Of a DNA stretch of 64,000 nt, positions 36,354 to 45,838 are shown one piece after another. The stretch comes from CAYYWP01 sp050176585 (GTDB lineage: Bacteria; Desulfobacterota; Binatia; HRBIN30; CADEER01). Location of the stretch: assembly GCA_050176585.1 (NCBI GenBank), contig JBFXHX010000001.1, positions 124,001 to 188,000 on the forward strand. Reading direction: 5' to 3'. The notes below the pieces were generated by a model that saw only the letters and a program-made list of their open reading frames with translations, did not search any database and was not told where the DNA came from. Made by a program: the position numbers and the translations under genes. Each line of letters starts with the position of its first letter. The first letter of the stretch is position 1.

Positions 36354-37915
36354 GGCGCGCGGCGGCGCTCGCGCTCCTATTCGCCTGTGCGTTTGCGACG
36401 GCCGCGCGGGCTTCGGAACAGTCGGAAGCGCTTGCCGCACGCGGGCTCATCGCGCTCGACGCGGGCGATACGCAGGGAGCGCTGTCCTATTTCGACCGCG
36501 CGGTTGCCGCCGATCCGAACGATGCCACAGCCCGCTATCAACGCGGCGTCGCGCGCGGCCGGCTCGGCGACAGCGCGGGCGCGATCGCGGACTTCGAAGC
36601 CGCGCTGGCGCTCAGACCCGACTTTCCGAACGCGGCGCTCGAGCTCGGCATCGCACTGGTCGACGCGGGCCGGTTCGCGGACGCGGATCCCTGGCTCGTG
36701 CGGGCGCGGGTCGACCCGGCGCTAGATGCGCAGGCGTCGTTTTTCCTCGGCATCGCGCAGTTGCGGCTGGAACGCTACGAGGATGCCAAGCGGAGCTTCG
36801 CCCGCGCCCGCACGCGCGATCCCTCGCTGGCATTGGCGACGCAGTACTATGAGGGAGTGATCGCCTACCGCGAGCGCGATTTCGACGGGGCGCGCGATGC
36901 CTTCGAGGCGGTCGCGAGCGCCAGCCCGACCTCGGCGATGGGCCGAGAAGCCACCGAGTATTTAGCGCTGATCCGCGGCGCCCGTCGCGCCAGCTACTCG
37001 GCGTTCGGCAGCGTCGCGCTTGAATACGACAGCAACGTCGTCTTGAACCCCGACGGCACCAGCGTCCCCGGCGCCGTAACGAACGCAAGCGACGGGCGGT
37101 TCGTGATCACCTTGGGCGGGCGCTACGTGCCATTGCGACGCGGGCGTTTGAGTCTCGCGATGAGCTATGACTTCTTTCAAACGCTGCAGTTTCAGCTCGA
37201 TGACTTCAACTTACAGGACCACCGCCCGGGCTTGCACCTGCAGTACGACGCCGACCGCGTGTCCCTCGGGCTCTCGAGTCACTACGACTACTATCTGCTC
37301 GGCGGGGCGAGCTATCTGCAACAGGCGTCGGGATTCCCGTGGGTGTCGGTGCGCGAGCCGGGCTTCGGTCGCACCGATCTGTTCTACCGAATGCAGTGGC
37401 GCGGCTATTACGGTGATTTCGATCCGCTGAACGGTTGTTATCACACGTTCGGCGTGCGCCAGTTCGTCGATGTGGGCTCTGCCGAGCAGCAAGTATGGTT
37501 CGGTTACCAGTTCGAAGACACGGATATTACCGGCACCAAGAATTTCGGAACGGCTGCGCAGCCGATCCGGTTGAACGCGTTCGAGTACCGAGCACACGTC
37601 GGCGAGGTCGGCTTGCGCTGGCCGCTTGTCTTCGGCTTCACCGGACAAGCCGGGTGCCGCATCGAGTACCAGGACTACGATTCCGACAGCCGGGTGTACG
37701 CCGCTCAGGGGGTCGAGTACGTGCTGCCGCTACAGGGCGAGCGGCGCAAGGATTACGATTACCGCGGCATCGTATCCGTCGAGCGCCCGTTGCCGGAACT
37801 GTACGAAGACCTGATTTTTGTGGCGTCATGGTTCGGCACCTGGAACAATTCGAACAAGGCTGTCTTTGAATACGAGCGGCAGATCGCCTCGATCGGCCTG
37901 CAGGTGAGGTTCTAG
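36350..37915 (+). CDS. TPR protein with C-terminal outer-membrane beta-barrel
   Basis: A 521-residue protein with an N-terminal signal peptide (to about residue 21, ARA). Roughly four or five TPR units follow (residues 25-200), for example GDTQGALSYFDRAVAADPND and GDSAGAIADFEAALALRPDF. The C-terminal 310 residues are amphipathic beta-strands rich in Tyr/Phe, ending in VRF, the terminal Phe expected for BAM-assembled barrels. This layout resembles SLAM-like or DUF560-type outer-membrane proteins. It overlaps the upstream lipoprotein gene by four bases and precedes the FecR gene by two. Confidence 0.82.
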   Translation: MRRAAALALLFACAFATAARASEQSEALAARGLIALDAGDTQGALSYFDRAVAADPNDATARYQRGVARGRLGDSAGAIADFEAALALRPDFPNAALELGIALVDAGRFADADPWLVRARVDPALDAQASFFLGIAQLRLERYEDAKRSFARARTRDPSLALATQYYEGVIAYRERDFDGARDAFEAVASASPTSAMGREATEYLALIRGARRASYSAFGSVALEYDSNVVLNPDGTSVPGAVTNASDGRFVITLGGRYVPLRRGRLSLAMSYDFFQTLQFQLDDFNLQDHRPGLHLQYDADRVSLGLSSHYDYYLLGGASYLQQASGFPWVSVREPGFGRTDLFYRMQWRGYYGDFDPLNGCYHTFGVRQFVDVGSAEQQVWFGYQFEDTDITGTKNFGTAAQPIRLNAFEYRAHVGEVGLRWPLVFGFTGQAGCRIEYQDYDSDSRVYAAQGVEYVLPLQGERRKDYDYRGIVSVERPLPELYEDLIFVASWFGTWNNSNKAVFEYERQIASIGLQVRF

Positions 37916-37917
37916 CG

Positions 37918-38751
37918 ATGACGCGAGCCGGACTCGGGACATTCGTGGCGGCGCTGTTGCTCGCCACGGGCGTGAACGCTCAGGACGCGGTCGGCACCGT
38001 CGCTGCCGTAAACGGCACGGCAGAGATCGTGCACGGCGGCGCGGCTGCCGCTGCGGCGGTGGGCGCGCCGGTGCAGCTCGGCGACGAGCTGCGCACCGGG
38101 GCCGGCAAGATGAAGGTCGTATTTCGCGACGACAGCGTGGTCGATCTCAACGAGCAGACGTCGCTGGTCGTGGACCAGCAGGTATTCGATCCGGGCACCA
38201 GCCGATTCCAGTCGTTGATGAAGTTGCTGAGCGGGAAGGCGCGCGCGCTGGTGAGCGACCATTACGGGACGCCCGGCTCGTCATACGAGGTCGAGACGCC
38301 GACGGCCGTCGCCGGCGTGCGCGGCACGACCTTCCTCATCAGCTACGACCCGGACACCGATGCGACGCAGGTGATCGGCATCGATGGGCGGATCGAGGTA
38401 CGCAGCCTCGCGGCACGCCTCGGCGACACGGTCTATGTCGGCGCCCGCGAGGGCACGACGGTGCTGCGCGGCCAGCCGCCGACGCCGCCGCAGCCGGTCG
38501 CGGAAGACATCTTCCGATTTGAAACCGACGCGATCCAGACGCTGGGTGCGGGCGGGGCGGCGGGCGCCGGCGGCATTGCGGGCTCTGGCGTGCAGTCGGG
38601 TAGCAGCGTGCCGGCGCCGGAGAAAGCCCCGCCGTCTTCCGGCGGCGCCACGGGGCAGGTCGGCACCGGAGAGAATCGCAACGCGGGCGACGTCGCGGGC
38701 CAGCCGCTCGAGGTCATCAACTCGGGGCGGGGTCGTCTCGGCGTGCCGTGA
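37918..38751 (+). CDS. exported FecR-domain protein
   Basis: A 277-residue exported protein with signal peptide to about residue 21 (VNAQ). A FecR domain covers about 25-185, with VGTVAAVNGTAEIV, LGDELRTGAGKMKVVFRDDSVVDL and the hallmark TPTAVAGVRGTTFLISYD. The C-terminal 80 residues are Gly/Ala/Ser-rich and probably disordered. FecR domains of this stand-alone kind bind or sense envelope components and often neighbour CHASE2 cyclases, as here. There is no anti-sigma segment or sigma factor gene nearby, so classical FecI/FecR signalling is unlikely. Confidence 0.88.
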   Translation: MTRAGLGTFVAALLLATGVNAQDAVGTVAAVNGTAEIVHGGAAAAAAVGAPVQLGDELRTGAGKMKVVFRDDSVVDLNEQTSLVVDQQVFDPGTSRFQSLMKLLSGKARALVSDHYGTPGSSYEVETPTAVAGVRGTTFLISYDPDTDATQVIGIDGRIEVRSLAARLGDTVYVGAREGTTVLRGQPPTPPQPVAEDIFRFETDAIQTLGAGGAAGAGGIAGSGVQSGSSVPAPEKAPPSSGGATGQVGTGENRNAGDVAGQPLEVINSGRGRLGVP

Positions 38752-38813
38752 GGAGCTGATCGACGCCGGTACCGGCGCGCCGGCCGACGTCGATACGCGC
38801 CAGGACCGGCGAC

Positions 38814-41003
38814 GTGTCTCTGCGAGGACTCACCCCGCTCGGGATCGCGCTGGCCGTCGGGCTCGCCTTGTCCATGCTGCGGGTAGGCGGATGTCGTCCG
38901 CTCGACGTCCTCGACCTCCGCGCGCTCGATCAGCGCATACAGCAGCGCGGCCGCGGCGTCGCCGCACCGGAGGTGGTGATCGTGGCCGTAGACGACGCGA
39001 GCCTCGGCGAAATCGGGCGTTGGCCGTGGTCGCGCGCGCGGATCGCCGACCTCATCGAGCGCGTCGACGCGGGCGATCCGGCCGTGATCGGCATCGATCT
39101 CGTCCAGGCCGAGCCCACCGCGGCCTGCGACGTCGGCGCCATCGCGGCCGCGGTCGACCCCAGTTGCCAAGCCGCGCTCACGCGCGCGCTCGGCGGCGTG
39201 CAGGGCGAGGATGCGCGGCTGGTCGAAGCGGTGCGCGCGTCCGGTCGCACCGTGCTCGGCTACTTCTTCGATTTCAGCCCCGGCGGTGACGACAGCCCGT
39301 CCAATGGCGAGAGCGCGTACGCCACCGTGCAGCGCGCGCCGGGGGCCGATAGCGCGCCGATCCAGCGCGCGCGCCGCGTCACGCAAAACCTGCCGCCATT
39401 GGCGGCGGCCGCGGCGGGCCTCGGCTACTTCAACTTCTTTCCCGACCGCGACGGGCTGTTCCGCCGTGTGCCGATGGCGATTGCATTCGGCGACCGCGTG
39501 ACCATGCCGCTGTCGCTGGCCGTCCTGCGCCACGCCTGGCCGCAACGACCCGCGGCGATTCGCCTCGGGCCGTACGGGGTCGAGTCGCTGCGGCTCGGCG
39601 CGGAGCTCTTGCCGGTCGATCGCTGGGGGCAACTGCTGATCAATTACCGCGGACCGCGCCGCACGTTCCGCCATGTCTCTGCCGCCGACGTGCTCGCCGG
39701 ACGCGTGTCACCGGACGTGTTCCGCAACGCGCTCGTGCTGCTCGGCGTCACTGCCGTCGGCGTAGGCGACGTGCGCAACACTCCGTTCGATCCCGTGTAT
39801 CCGGGCGTCGAGATCCACGCGACCGTGCTCGATAACATCCTGCGCCGCGATTTCCTTTACCGGCCCGCGATCGCCGGCAGCATCGCACTGTACGATGTCG
39901 CCGTGATCCTCCTGGTCGCCGTCCTGGTCGGCGCGGCGCTGCACCGCACCCGTGGCATGGCCGGGGCGCTGGTCGCCGCGGGCCTGCTGGCGGCCTATGT
40001 GGTCGGTAGCCAGCTGGTGTTCGCCGGGCACGGTGCGGTGCTGAGCTTTGCCTATCCGGCGCTCTGCATCGCGCTCAGCTACGTCGGCGTCGGCGTGCAT
40101 CAGTACGCGGTGACGGAGCGCGAGAAGCGGCAGACGCGCCGCATGCTCGATCTCTATTTGAGCCCGGAGCTGTCGCGGTATCTCAGCGAACGGCCCGAGA
40201 CGCTGCAGCTGGGCGGCGAGAAGAGTGAGCGCACGGTGCTTTTCTCGGACGTGAAGGGCTTCACCGGCATCTCCGAGCGGCTTTCGGCGGAAGATCTGGT
40301 GGAGGTGCTGAACCTCTACCTCGGCGAGATGACCGAGGCAGTGTTCGCGCACGGGGGCATGCTGGACAAGTATATCGGCGACGGCCTGATGGCGGTATGG
40401 GGCGCGCCTGTGGCACAGCCCGACCACGCGGCGCGCGCCTGCCGAGCCGCGCTCGAGATGCTCGAACGGTTGCAGGCGCTGAACATGAAGATCGCCGCGC
40501 GCGGGTGGCCCACCCTCGGGATCCGGATTGGCATCAATAGCGGGCCGATGGTGTTCGGCAACATGGGATCGCCCGGCCACCTGAGCCTCACGGTGATGGG
40601 AGACAACGTCAATTTGGCCGCCCGGCTGGAGGGTATCAACAAGCTCTACGGCAGCGCGATCATCGCGAGCGACCGCACCGTGCAGCTCGCGGGCGACAGC
40701 GTGGTCGCGCGCGAGCTCGACCTGGTGCGCGTGCGCGGCCGCGACATGGCAGTGCACATTTACGAGATCCTCGGATCAGCAGCGGCCGGCGACGGCTGGC
40801 GCGAGCTCAACGCCCACTTTGCTGCCGGCCTGGCCGCGTACCGCGCCCGCGACTGGACAACGGCGCTCGCGGCGTTCGAAGCGGCGGCGCGGGCCCGCCA
40901 CGGTGACGGGCCGACCGAGCTCTACCTGTGGCGGTGCCGCGATTACCTGCGCGATCCTCCGCCGCCTGACTGGGAAGCGGTGACCAAATTCTCCGACGCG
41001 TGA
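38814..41003 (+). CDS. CHASE2-domain class III adenylate/guanylate cyclase
   Basis: A 729-residue membrane receptor cyclase, GTG start. An N-terminal helix is followed by an extracytoplasmic CHASE2 domain (about 35-340: VVIVAVDDASLGEIGRWPWS, YFNFFPDRDGLFRRVPMAI, VSPDVFRNALVLLGVTA) and three membrane helices (about 355-435). The cyclase domain (465-650) has metal ligands D479 (FSDVKGF) and D523 (YIGDG), Lys519 in LDKYIG, and VMGDNVNLAARLE with the transition-state Asn and Arg. The Lys favours ATP as substrate. A short TPR-like C-terminus closes it. It is last in the lipoprotein/TPR-barrel/FecR cassette. Confidence 0.92.
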   Translation: MSLRGLTPLGIALAVGLALSMLRVGGCRPLDVLDLRALDQRIQQRGRGVAAPEVVIVAVDDASLGEIGRWPWSRARIADLIERVDAGDPAVIGIDLVQAEPTAACDVGAIAAAVDPSCQAALTRALGGVQGEDARLVEAVRASGRTVLGYFFDFSPGGDDSPSNGESAYATVQRAPGADSAPIQRARRVTQNLPPLAAAAAGLGYFNFFPDRDGLFRRVPMAIAFGDRVTMPLSLAVLRHAWPQRPAAIRLGPYGVESLRLGAELLPVDRWGQLLINYRGPRRTFRHVSAADVLAGRVSPDVFRNALVLLGVTAVGVGDVRNTPFDPVYPGVEIHATVLDNILRRDFLYRPAIAGSIALYDVAVILLVAVLVGAALHRTRGMAGALVAAGLLAAYVVGSQLVFAGHGAVLSFAYPALCIALSYVGVGVHQYAVTEREKRQTRRMLDLYLSPELSRYLSERPETLQLGGEKSERTVLFSDVKGFTGISERLSAEDLVEVLNLYLGEMTEAVFAHGGMLDKYIGDGLMAVWGAPVAQPDHAARACRAALEMLERLQALNMKIAARGWPTLGIRIGINSGPMVFGNMGSPGHLSLTVMGDNVNLAARLEGINKLYGSAIIASDRTVQLAGDSVVARELDLVRVRGRDMAVHIYEILGSAAAGDGWRELNAHFAAGLAAYRARDWTTALAAFEAAARARHGDGPTELYLWRCRDYLRDPPPPDWEAVTKFSDA

Positions 41004-41245
41004 CGCGCCGGGCGCGCGGAGCGCTGGTCTGTCGCCCACGGCTTGCGCGGGCGAGCGCGCCGCGCTCACGCGTTCAGCTCATCGGCGCGCGCCGCAACCC
41101 GGATGGCCGCACCCGCAGCCGCCGGACTCGGTTACGCCGGGCTCCGCCTGCCGCCGGGCGCAGTGATCACTGCAGAATTTCTGGTCGGCATCGATGCGGC
41201 AAGAACACCCTACGTGCGAGCATCGATTCGACGTCATTGAGCCTC

Positions 41246-41671
41246 CTAGTGCCGAGCGGGCTGCGAAACGCCCGCCAGCACGCGTCCTGAGAGTTGATCA
41301 TCCCCGGTTCTCACCGCGAGATCTGCGAGCGCCACGATGCCGGTCAAGCGCTTATTGCGATTGAGAATCGGCAAGCGTCGAATCTGCGCATCGTGCATCA
41401 AGCGGGCGGCCTCCTCCACGTCCTGATCCTCGAAACAGTACACGACGTCGGCCGTCATGATGTCGACCACAGCGGTCTCGCGCGGAGCGCGTCCGGCGGA
41501 AACCGCGCGCACGGTGATGTCGCGGTCGGTGAGCATGCCCAGCAGGCGATCGCCGTCGCACACCGGCATGAGCCCCACGTCGAGCGCCTTCATTCTCCGC
41601 GCCGCTTCGTCCAAGCGATCATCCGGCGACAGGACTTCGACGTCACGAGTCATGATATCGCTCAGCTTCAT
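41246..41671 (-). CDS. CBS-domain pair protein
   Basis: A 141-residue protein consisting almost only of two CBS domains: MKLSDIMTRDVEVLSPDD...GLMPVCDGDRLLGMLTDRDI and VVDIMTADVVYCFEDQDV...IRRLPILNRNKRLTGIVALADL. The start at 41671 follows GGGAGG seven bases upstream. CBS pairs bind adenine nucleotides and regulate partners; the partner is unknown. It lies 289 bases downstream of terC on the same strand, far enough to have its own promoter. Confidence 0.92.
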   Translation of the reverse strand: MKLSDIMTRDVEVLSPDDRLDEAARRMKALDVGLMPVCDGDRLLGMLTDRDITVRAVSAGRAPRETAVVDIMTADVVYCFEDQDVEEAARLMHDAQIRRLPILNRNKRLTGIVALADLAVRTGDDQLSGRVLAGVSQPARH

Positions 41672-41960
41672 CCCTGTCCCTCCCAACGGGCGCCGCGTCG
41701 GTGACTCACGTCCTGAGCACGGCGGCGCGGCGCGATGTGGTTGCGAGGCTCGAATCAGCAAACGATGCGCCAGTACGCGTGCCGATATCCGCGTGCGCCG
41801 GGTCACCGGCCCCAATCGCGACGGGCGACGCGGACCGCGGCTCGCGTGAAGGATTTGCAAGCGTGTGCAAGTCCTACGCTCGCGTGCGCGCCTGCGGACG
41901 GCGGCCACCTCCCCGCTGCAGTTCAACGCGGAGGCGCTGCGGGGGGAAAGTCAATCGCCG

Positions 41961-42992
41961 CTACTTCCGCCCGGAGCGGCGCTTCTCTTCCGGCTCGGCG
42001 TCGACATCCAATACTTCGGCCGCGCGATCCAGTGAGCCCTCCAGGGGATCGTGCTCCACAGGGGAGTGGGCTTCGACGACCTCTGGAAAGAGCAGAGAGC
42101 CGCCGATCGAGAGCGCCAGCACGCCGGCGATCACACCGAGCGAGATGCCGATCGGCATGTGATACCAGTCCGCGATGAGCATTTTCACGCCGACGAAGAT
42201 GAGCACTACCGACAGCCCGAGCTGCAAGAAGCGGAACTGGGTGACGATGCCGGCGAGCAGGAAATAGAGCGACCGAAGGCCGAGGATGGCGCAGACGTTC
42301 GAGGTGTAGACCAGGAATGGATCGGTCGTCACGGAAAAGATGGCCGGAATGGAATCGACCGCGAACACGAGATCGGTGGTCTCCACCATGATCAGCACGA
42401 CGAGCAGCGGTGTGGCCATCCAGCGCCGCCGGCCTTTGACCCGCGCCTGCACGATGAACCGCTGGCCGTGATAGCGCTTGGTGACCGGCATGACGCGCCG
42501 CAGCAGCCGGATGAGCGGGTTGGCCTCGACCTTGATTTCGGATTCGCCAGCGAAGGCCATGCGCAGCCCGGTGAAGACGAGGAACCCGCCGAACACGTAC
42601 AGAATCCACTCGAAGCGCTGGATGAGCAGCGTGCCGAGCGCGATCATCGTGCCGCGCAGGATCAGCGCGCCCAGAATGCCCCAGAAGAGCACCCGATGCT
42701 GGTAGCGTTTGGGCACGGAGAAATACGAAAAGATCAGTACGAAGACGAAGATGTTGTCGACCGAGAGCGCCTGTTCGATCAGATACCCGGTCAAGAATTC
42801 GAGCCCGGCCTGACCACCCATGTACTGGGCGATGCCGATATTGAAGAGCAGCGCCATCGTCACCCAGGTGACGGTCCAGCCCGCGGCTTCGCGCACCGAC
42901 ACCTCGTGCGCATGGCGATGGAAGATGCCGAGGTCGATGGCCAGAATCGTAAAGACGACGACGTGGAACGCGACCCAAACCCATACAGGCAT
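41961..42992 (-). CDS. TerC/Alx-family membrane protein
   Basis: A 343-residue polytopic protein. It shows the TerC signatures LTGYLIEQALSVDNIFVFVL and VLIMVETTDLVFAVDSIPAI, each with acidic residues inside membrane helices as in Alx and other metal-ion exporters linked to manganese. A charged cytoplasmic loop (about 155-185) and an acidic/basic C-terminal tail are present. A manganese riboswitch (yybP-ykoY), common before such genes, is not possible here because the upstream gap to the VWA gene is only 62 bases. Gene order suggests co-transcription with the MoxR/VWA pair. Confidence 0.92.
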   Translation of the reverse strand: MPVWVWVAFHVVVFTILAIDLGIFHRHAHEVSVREAAGWTVTWVTMALLFNIGIAQYMGGQAGLEFLTGYLIEQALSVDNIFVFVLIFSYFSVPKRYQHRVLFWGILGALILRGTMIALGTLLIQRFEWILYVFGGFLVFTGLRMAFAGESEIKVEANPLIRLLRRVMPVTKRYHGQRFIVQARVKGRRRWMATPLLVVLIMVETTDLVFAVDSIPAIFSVTTDPFLVYTSNVCAILGLRSLYFLLAGIVTQFRFLQLGLSVVLIFVGVKMLIADWYHMPIGISLGVIAGVLALSIGGSLLFPEVVEAHSPVEHDPLEGSLDRAAEVLDVDAEPEEKRRSGRK

Positions 42993-43054
42993 GGGTCATG
43001 TGCGTATCAGATGGACGCGGGACCCGAAATGCGGGGCGGGCAGCCTCGACCCCG

Positions 43055-44605
43055 TCAAAGCTTCAGGAAGATCTCGCGCGTCGCATCGTCGGTCAGCTGC
43101 CGGACCGAGGTGATGTGATCGCTGAACTCCCGGACCGCGCCGACCGAGCTCGCCCCGACGTCGATCAGCACCGCGAACACGGTGAAGCCGAGCGCGGCCT
43201 TCTCCCGCTGGAACGCCTGCAGCCAATCCCGTTCGACCCGGCACTCGCCGTCTGTGATGAGCACGATGTCGCCGCGCCGCTTCCGCGCGCCGCGCAGACA
43301 ATCGAGCGCGGCATCCAGCGGCTTCTGGAAATCCGTGCCGCCGCCGGGAAAGTACTCGGCGAGCGCGAAGACCTGGTGCATGTCGGGCGCGTAGCGCTGG
43401 CGGGTATTCAGATCGAGCACCTGCAGCGGGGTTTCGCTCGCGGCAAAACAGATCGAGCGAAAGCGCCGGCGTTGTCGCGCGGCGATGTCGAGCAGTGTCA
43501 GCGCGACGGCCTTGGACCAGATTTCCTTGTCGCCCGCCATCGACGAGCTGCCGTCCAGGCAGACGATCATCGGCCCGCGCCCCTGCCGCTCGGGAGCGCG
43601 CAGCGCGTACACGAACAGCTCGCCTTCGACCAACCGGCGCTGGAAGTCGCGCCGCAAGGCGGGCTGGCGCAGGCTGAGCAACTCCGGCGGCAGCAGGCGC
43701 TGGAGCTCCGCGCCCAGGCCGACCGCGAACACCTCCGCATTGGCGCGTTCGTATAGCGAGCGGCGCAACGCGCGCGCGCTCTGGCGCATGCGGCCGACCA
43801 GCTGGGCCATGCGCTTCAGCTTCGGATTGCGGGCGAGTTGATGGCCGAGCTCGATCTGCGCCACGGGCGACGATCGCTGGGCACCGCCGCCGAGCTGCAG
43901 GCTCCACCGGTCCGCTGCATCGCGCGCGCCTTCGATATCGGCGGCAGTCGCTTCGAGCGCTGCGGCGATGCGCGCGGGGCGCTGCGCTCGACCCTCCGCA
44001 ACCCTCTCACTCAGGCGCTGCCCCTGTTGGGCGAGGCGCGCGCCGGCGGCTTTGTTCTCGCGCTCATAGCGCTGCCGCAGCGCGTCCAGCTGCTTCTCGG
44101 CGGGCTGGCCCGCACGCGCGGCGGCCAGCTCGGCCGCGGTGTCTGCGTGCGCCTCACGGCTAGCGATCTCCTCGCCCTGTTGCGCGATGCTCCAGGCGTC
44201 GAGCATCTCGCCGCGGGTCAGCACGCGTTCGCTCTTCAGCAGCTCGAGCAGCGCCTCGCCGAGCAGGAGCGCGCCGAGCCCCGCCGCGGCTTCATCGAGC
44301 ACCGTCTGCTCGCGCAGAGCGGCCAGGGCCGGCGCTTCGCGCAGCTCGTCGACGAGGGAGCGAAACCAGATCGCGGCGGGCGCGACGGCCTCCGGCGGAT
44401 ACGAGATCAAGTTGAGCTTATAGCAGAGCGCGTACAGATCGAGCTCAAAGCCCTCGAAGTGCGGCAGCAGCCGGCTGCCGCTGGCGAGCAGTTTGCGGAG
44501 GCCGGACGACTCGGCGACCAGCCGGGCGAACGCGGCACGGTCGTACGCGTCCACCTCCACCCAGTGGTGATGAGGCGGCGACGGTGTTCCGGTAGGCTGG
44601 CTCAC
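43055..44605 (-). CDS. VWA-domain protein (ViaA-like), partner of the adjacent MoxR ATPase
   Basis: A 516-residue protein. GTG at 44603-44605 overlaps the TGA of the ATPase gene (GTGA). The N-terminal 300 residues are helical and very charged, with predicted coiled-coil around EKQLDALRQRYERENKAAG. The C-terminal VWA domain has an intact MIDAS: DGSSSMAGD (DxSxS), GGGTDFQKPL (Thr) and ITDGE (Asp). The layout matches ViaA-type partners of RavA ATPases more than CoxE. The client is unknown; the terC gene lies 62 bases downstream. Confidence 0.87.
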   Translation of the reverse strand: MSQPTGTPSPPHHHWVEVDAYDRAAFARLVAESSGLRKLLASGSRLLPHFEGFELDLYALCYKLNLISYPPEAVAPAAIWFRSLVDELREAPALAALREQTVLDEAAAGLGALLLGEALLELLKSERVLTRGEMLDAWSIAQQGEEIASREAHADTAAELAAARAGQPAEKQLDALRQRYERENKAAGARLAQQGQRLSERVAEGRAQRPARIAAALEATAADIEGARDAADRWSLQLGGGAQRSSPVAQIELGHQLARNPKLKRMAQLVGRMRQSARALRRSLYERANAEVFAVGLGAELQRLLPPELLSLRQPALRRDFQRRLVEGELFVYALRAPERQGRGPMIVCLDGSSSMAGDKEIWSKAVALTLLDIAARQRRRFRSICFAASETPLQVLDLNTRQRYAPDMHQVFALAEYFPGGGTDFQKPLDAALDCLRGARKRRGDIVLITDGECRVERDWLQAFQREKAALGFTVFAVLIDVGASSVGAVREFSDHITSVRQLTDDATREIFLKL

Positions 44606-45720
44606 AACGCTTCGAGCATCTCGTGCTGGATCGACTCGATCTCGGCGCGGACGGCGGCCACGGCATCGGTCGGGCGCCCGGCGCCGCGCGCGCCGGCCAG
44701 GATGTCGTCGACCTGTGCCAAGATCTGGCGGATCTTTGTATGCGCCTCCACCACGGCGCGGCCGCGGAGATCGTTGTTCTCCCACTGCCGGTGCGCATAG
44801 TCGCGCAGCTCGCGGCTCTGATAGAGCAGCGCTCGAGCCTCGTCCACGTAGCCGCGCAGCAACCGGTGCAGCGCGTTGCGCACCTCCGCCTGTTCGTTCG
44901 GCTCGCGCCATAGAAGATGCTCGAGGAAGAACAGATCGTCGTCGTTCACCGCGTCGCGGTCGTCGAGGTACGCATGCGCGCGCAGCACGTCGAGCGCCTG
45001 CCGATAGCGGCGGTCGGACGCGACGATCTGGGTCCGGGACAGCTCGCGGCGCAGGTCCGCGAGGGCGCGGTAGACCGCGTCGGGGATCGCCACCGCCGCC
45101 GCTTCGGCTTGCGCCGCGGCGAGGTCGGCCAACGTCAGCGTCGTGCGCCCGACGGGTGGGCGGCCGTGCAGCATCTTGAGGAAACGGAAGTCCTCGGCGA
45201 TGTAGCCGACCGCGAAACGCAGCAGGAAGCGGTCGTACAGCGCCTGTAGCTCGTCATCCTCGGGCAGCTCGTTGCTCGCTCCGAAGAGCGCGATGAGCGG
45301 CACCGCCTCGACCTCGCGCCCGTTGTGGAAACGGCGCTCGTTCATCAGCGTCAGGATCGCGTTCAGGATGGAGGAGCTCGCTTTGAACACTTCGTCGAGG
45401 AAGGCGATGTGCGCCTCGGGCAGCTTGCACGCGGTCACGCGGCGATACTCATCGCGCTCGAGCGCCGCCAGGCTGACCGCGCCGAACAGCTCCTCGGGGG
45501 TGGTGAACTTCGTGAGCAGCCATTGAAAGTATGTGCCGCCGAGCAGGCGCCGGCAGAGCTCGTCGGCCAGCATGGACTTGGCGGTGCCGGGCGGGCCGAT
45601 GATGAGCACGTGATGGCCGCTCAGGAGTGCCACGAGCGCGCCGTCGATGACGTCGCCGCGCTCGAGGAAGAGCTGGTTCAGCTCTTCGCGCATGGCGCGC
45701 ATTCGCTCCTGCACGGTCAT
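44602..45720 (-). CDS. MoxR-family AAA+ ATPase (RavA-like)
   Basis: A 372-residue AAA+ ATPase with Walker A GPPGTAKS, Walker B HIAFLDEVFKA, then SSSILNAILTLMNERRFHNG (pre-sensor hairpin) and the sensor ALFGASNELPEDDEL. The C-terminal lid continues into a helical section with LFFLEHLLWREPNEQAEV, as in RavA. It forms an operon with the ViaA-like protein downstream. ATG at 45720 is used; an internal ATG at 45702 with a nearby AGGAG is possible. Confidence 0.9.
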   Translation of the reverse strand: MTVQERMRAMREELNQLFLERGDVIDGALVALLSGHHVLIIGPPGTAKSMLADELCRRLLGGTYFQWLLTKFTTPEELFGAVSLAALERDEYRRVTACKLPEAHIAFLDEVFKASSSILNAILTLMNERRFHNGREVEAVPLIALFGASNELPEDDELQALYDRFLLRFAVGYIAEDFRFLKMLHGRPPVGRTTLTLADLAAAQAEAAAVAIPDAVYRALADLRRELSRTQIVASDRRYRQALDVLRAHAYLDDRDAVNDDDLFFLEHLLWREPNEQAEVRNALHRLLRGYVDEARALLYQSRELRDYAHRQWENNDLRGRAVVEAHTKIRQILAQVDDILAGARGAGRPTDAVAAVRAEIESIQHEMLEAL

Positions 45721-45838
45721 GCACGGGGATGGTAGCCCGGATGGTATGTCGATGCCATGTCGGCCGCCGGCGCGCGCGGCGGTGCGCGGCTGCGCGTGGT
45801 CTTGACATGGCGAATCATGCGTCTGTAAGGAGCCACCG

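Noticed and set aside
41103..41240. A 45-residue plus-strand frame between the cyclase and CBS genes.
   Set aside because: No ribosome-binding site, no motif, and composition like random GC-rich sequence.
45802..45829. TTGACA and TGTAAG 16 bases apart before the GcvH-like gene.
   Set aside because: Transcription would begin after the AAGGAG ribosome-binding site, so this spacing does not fit a gene that clearly uses that site.
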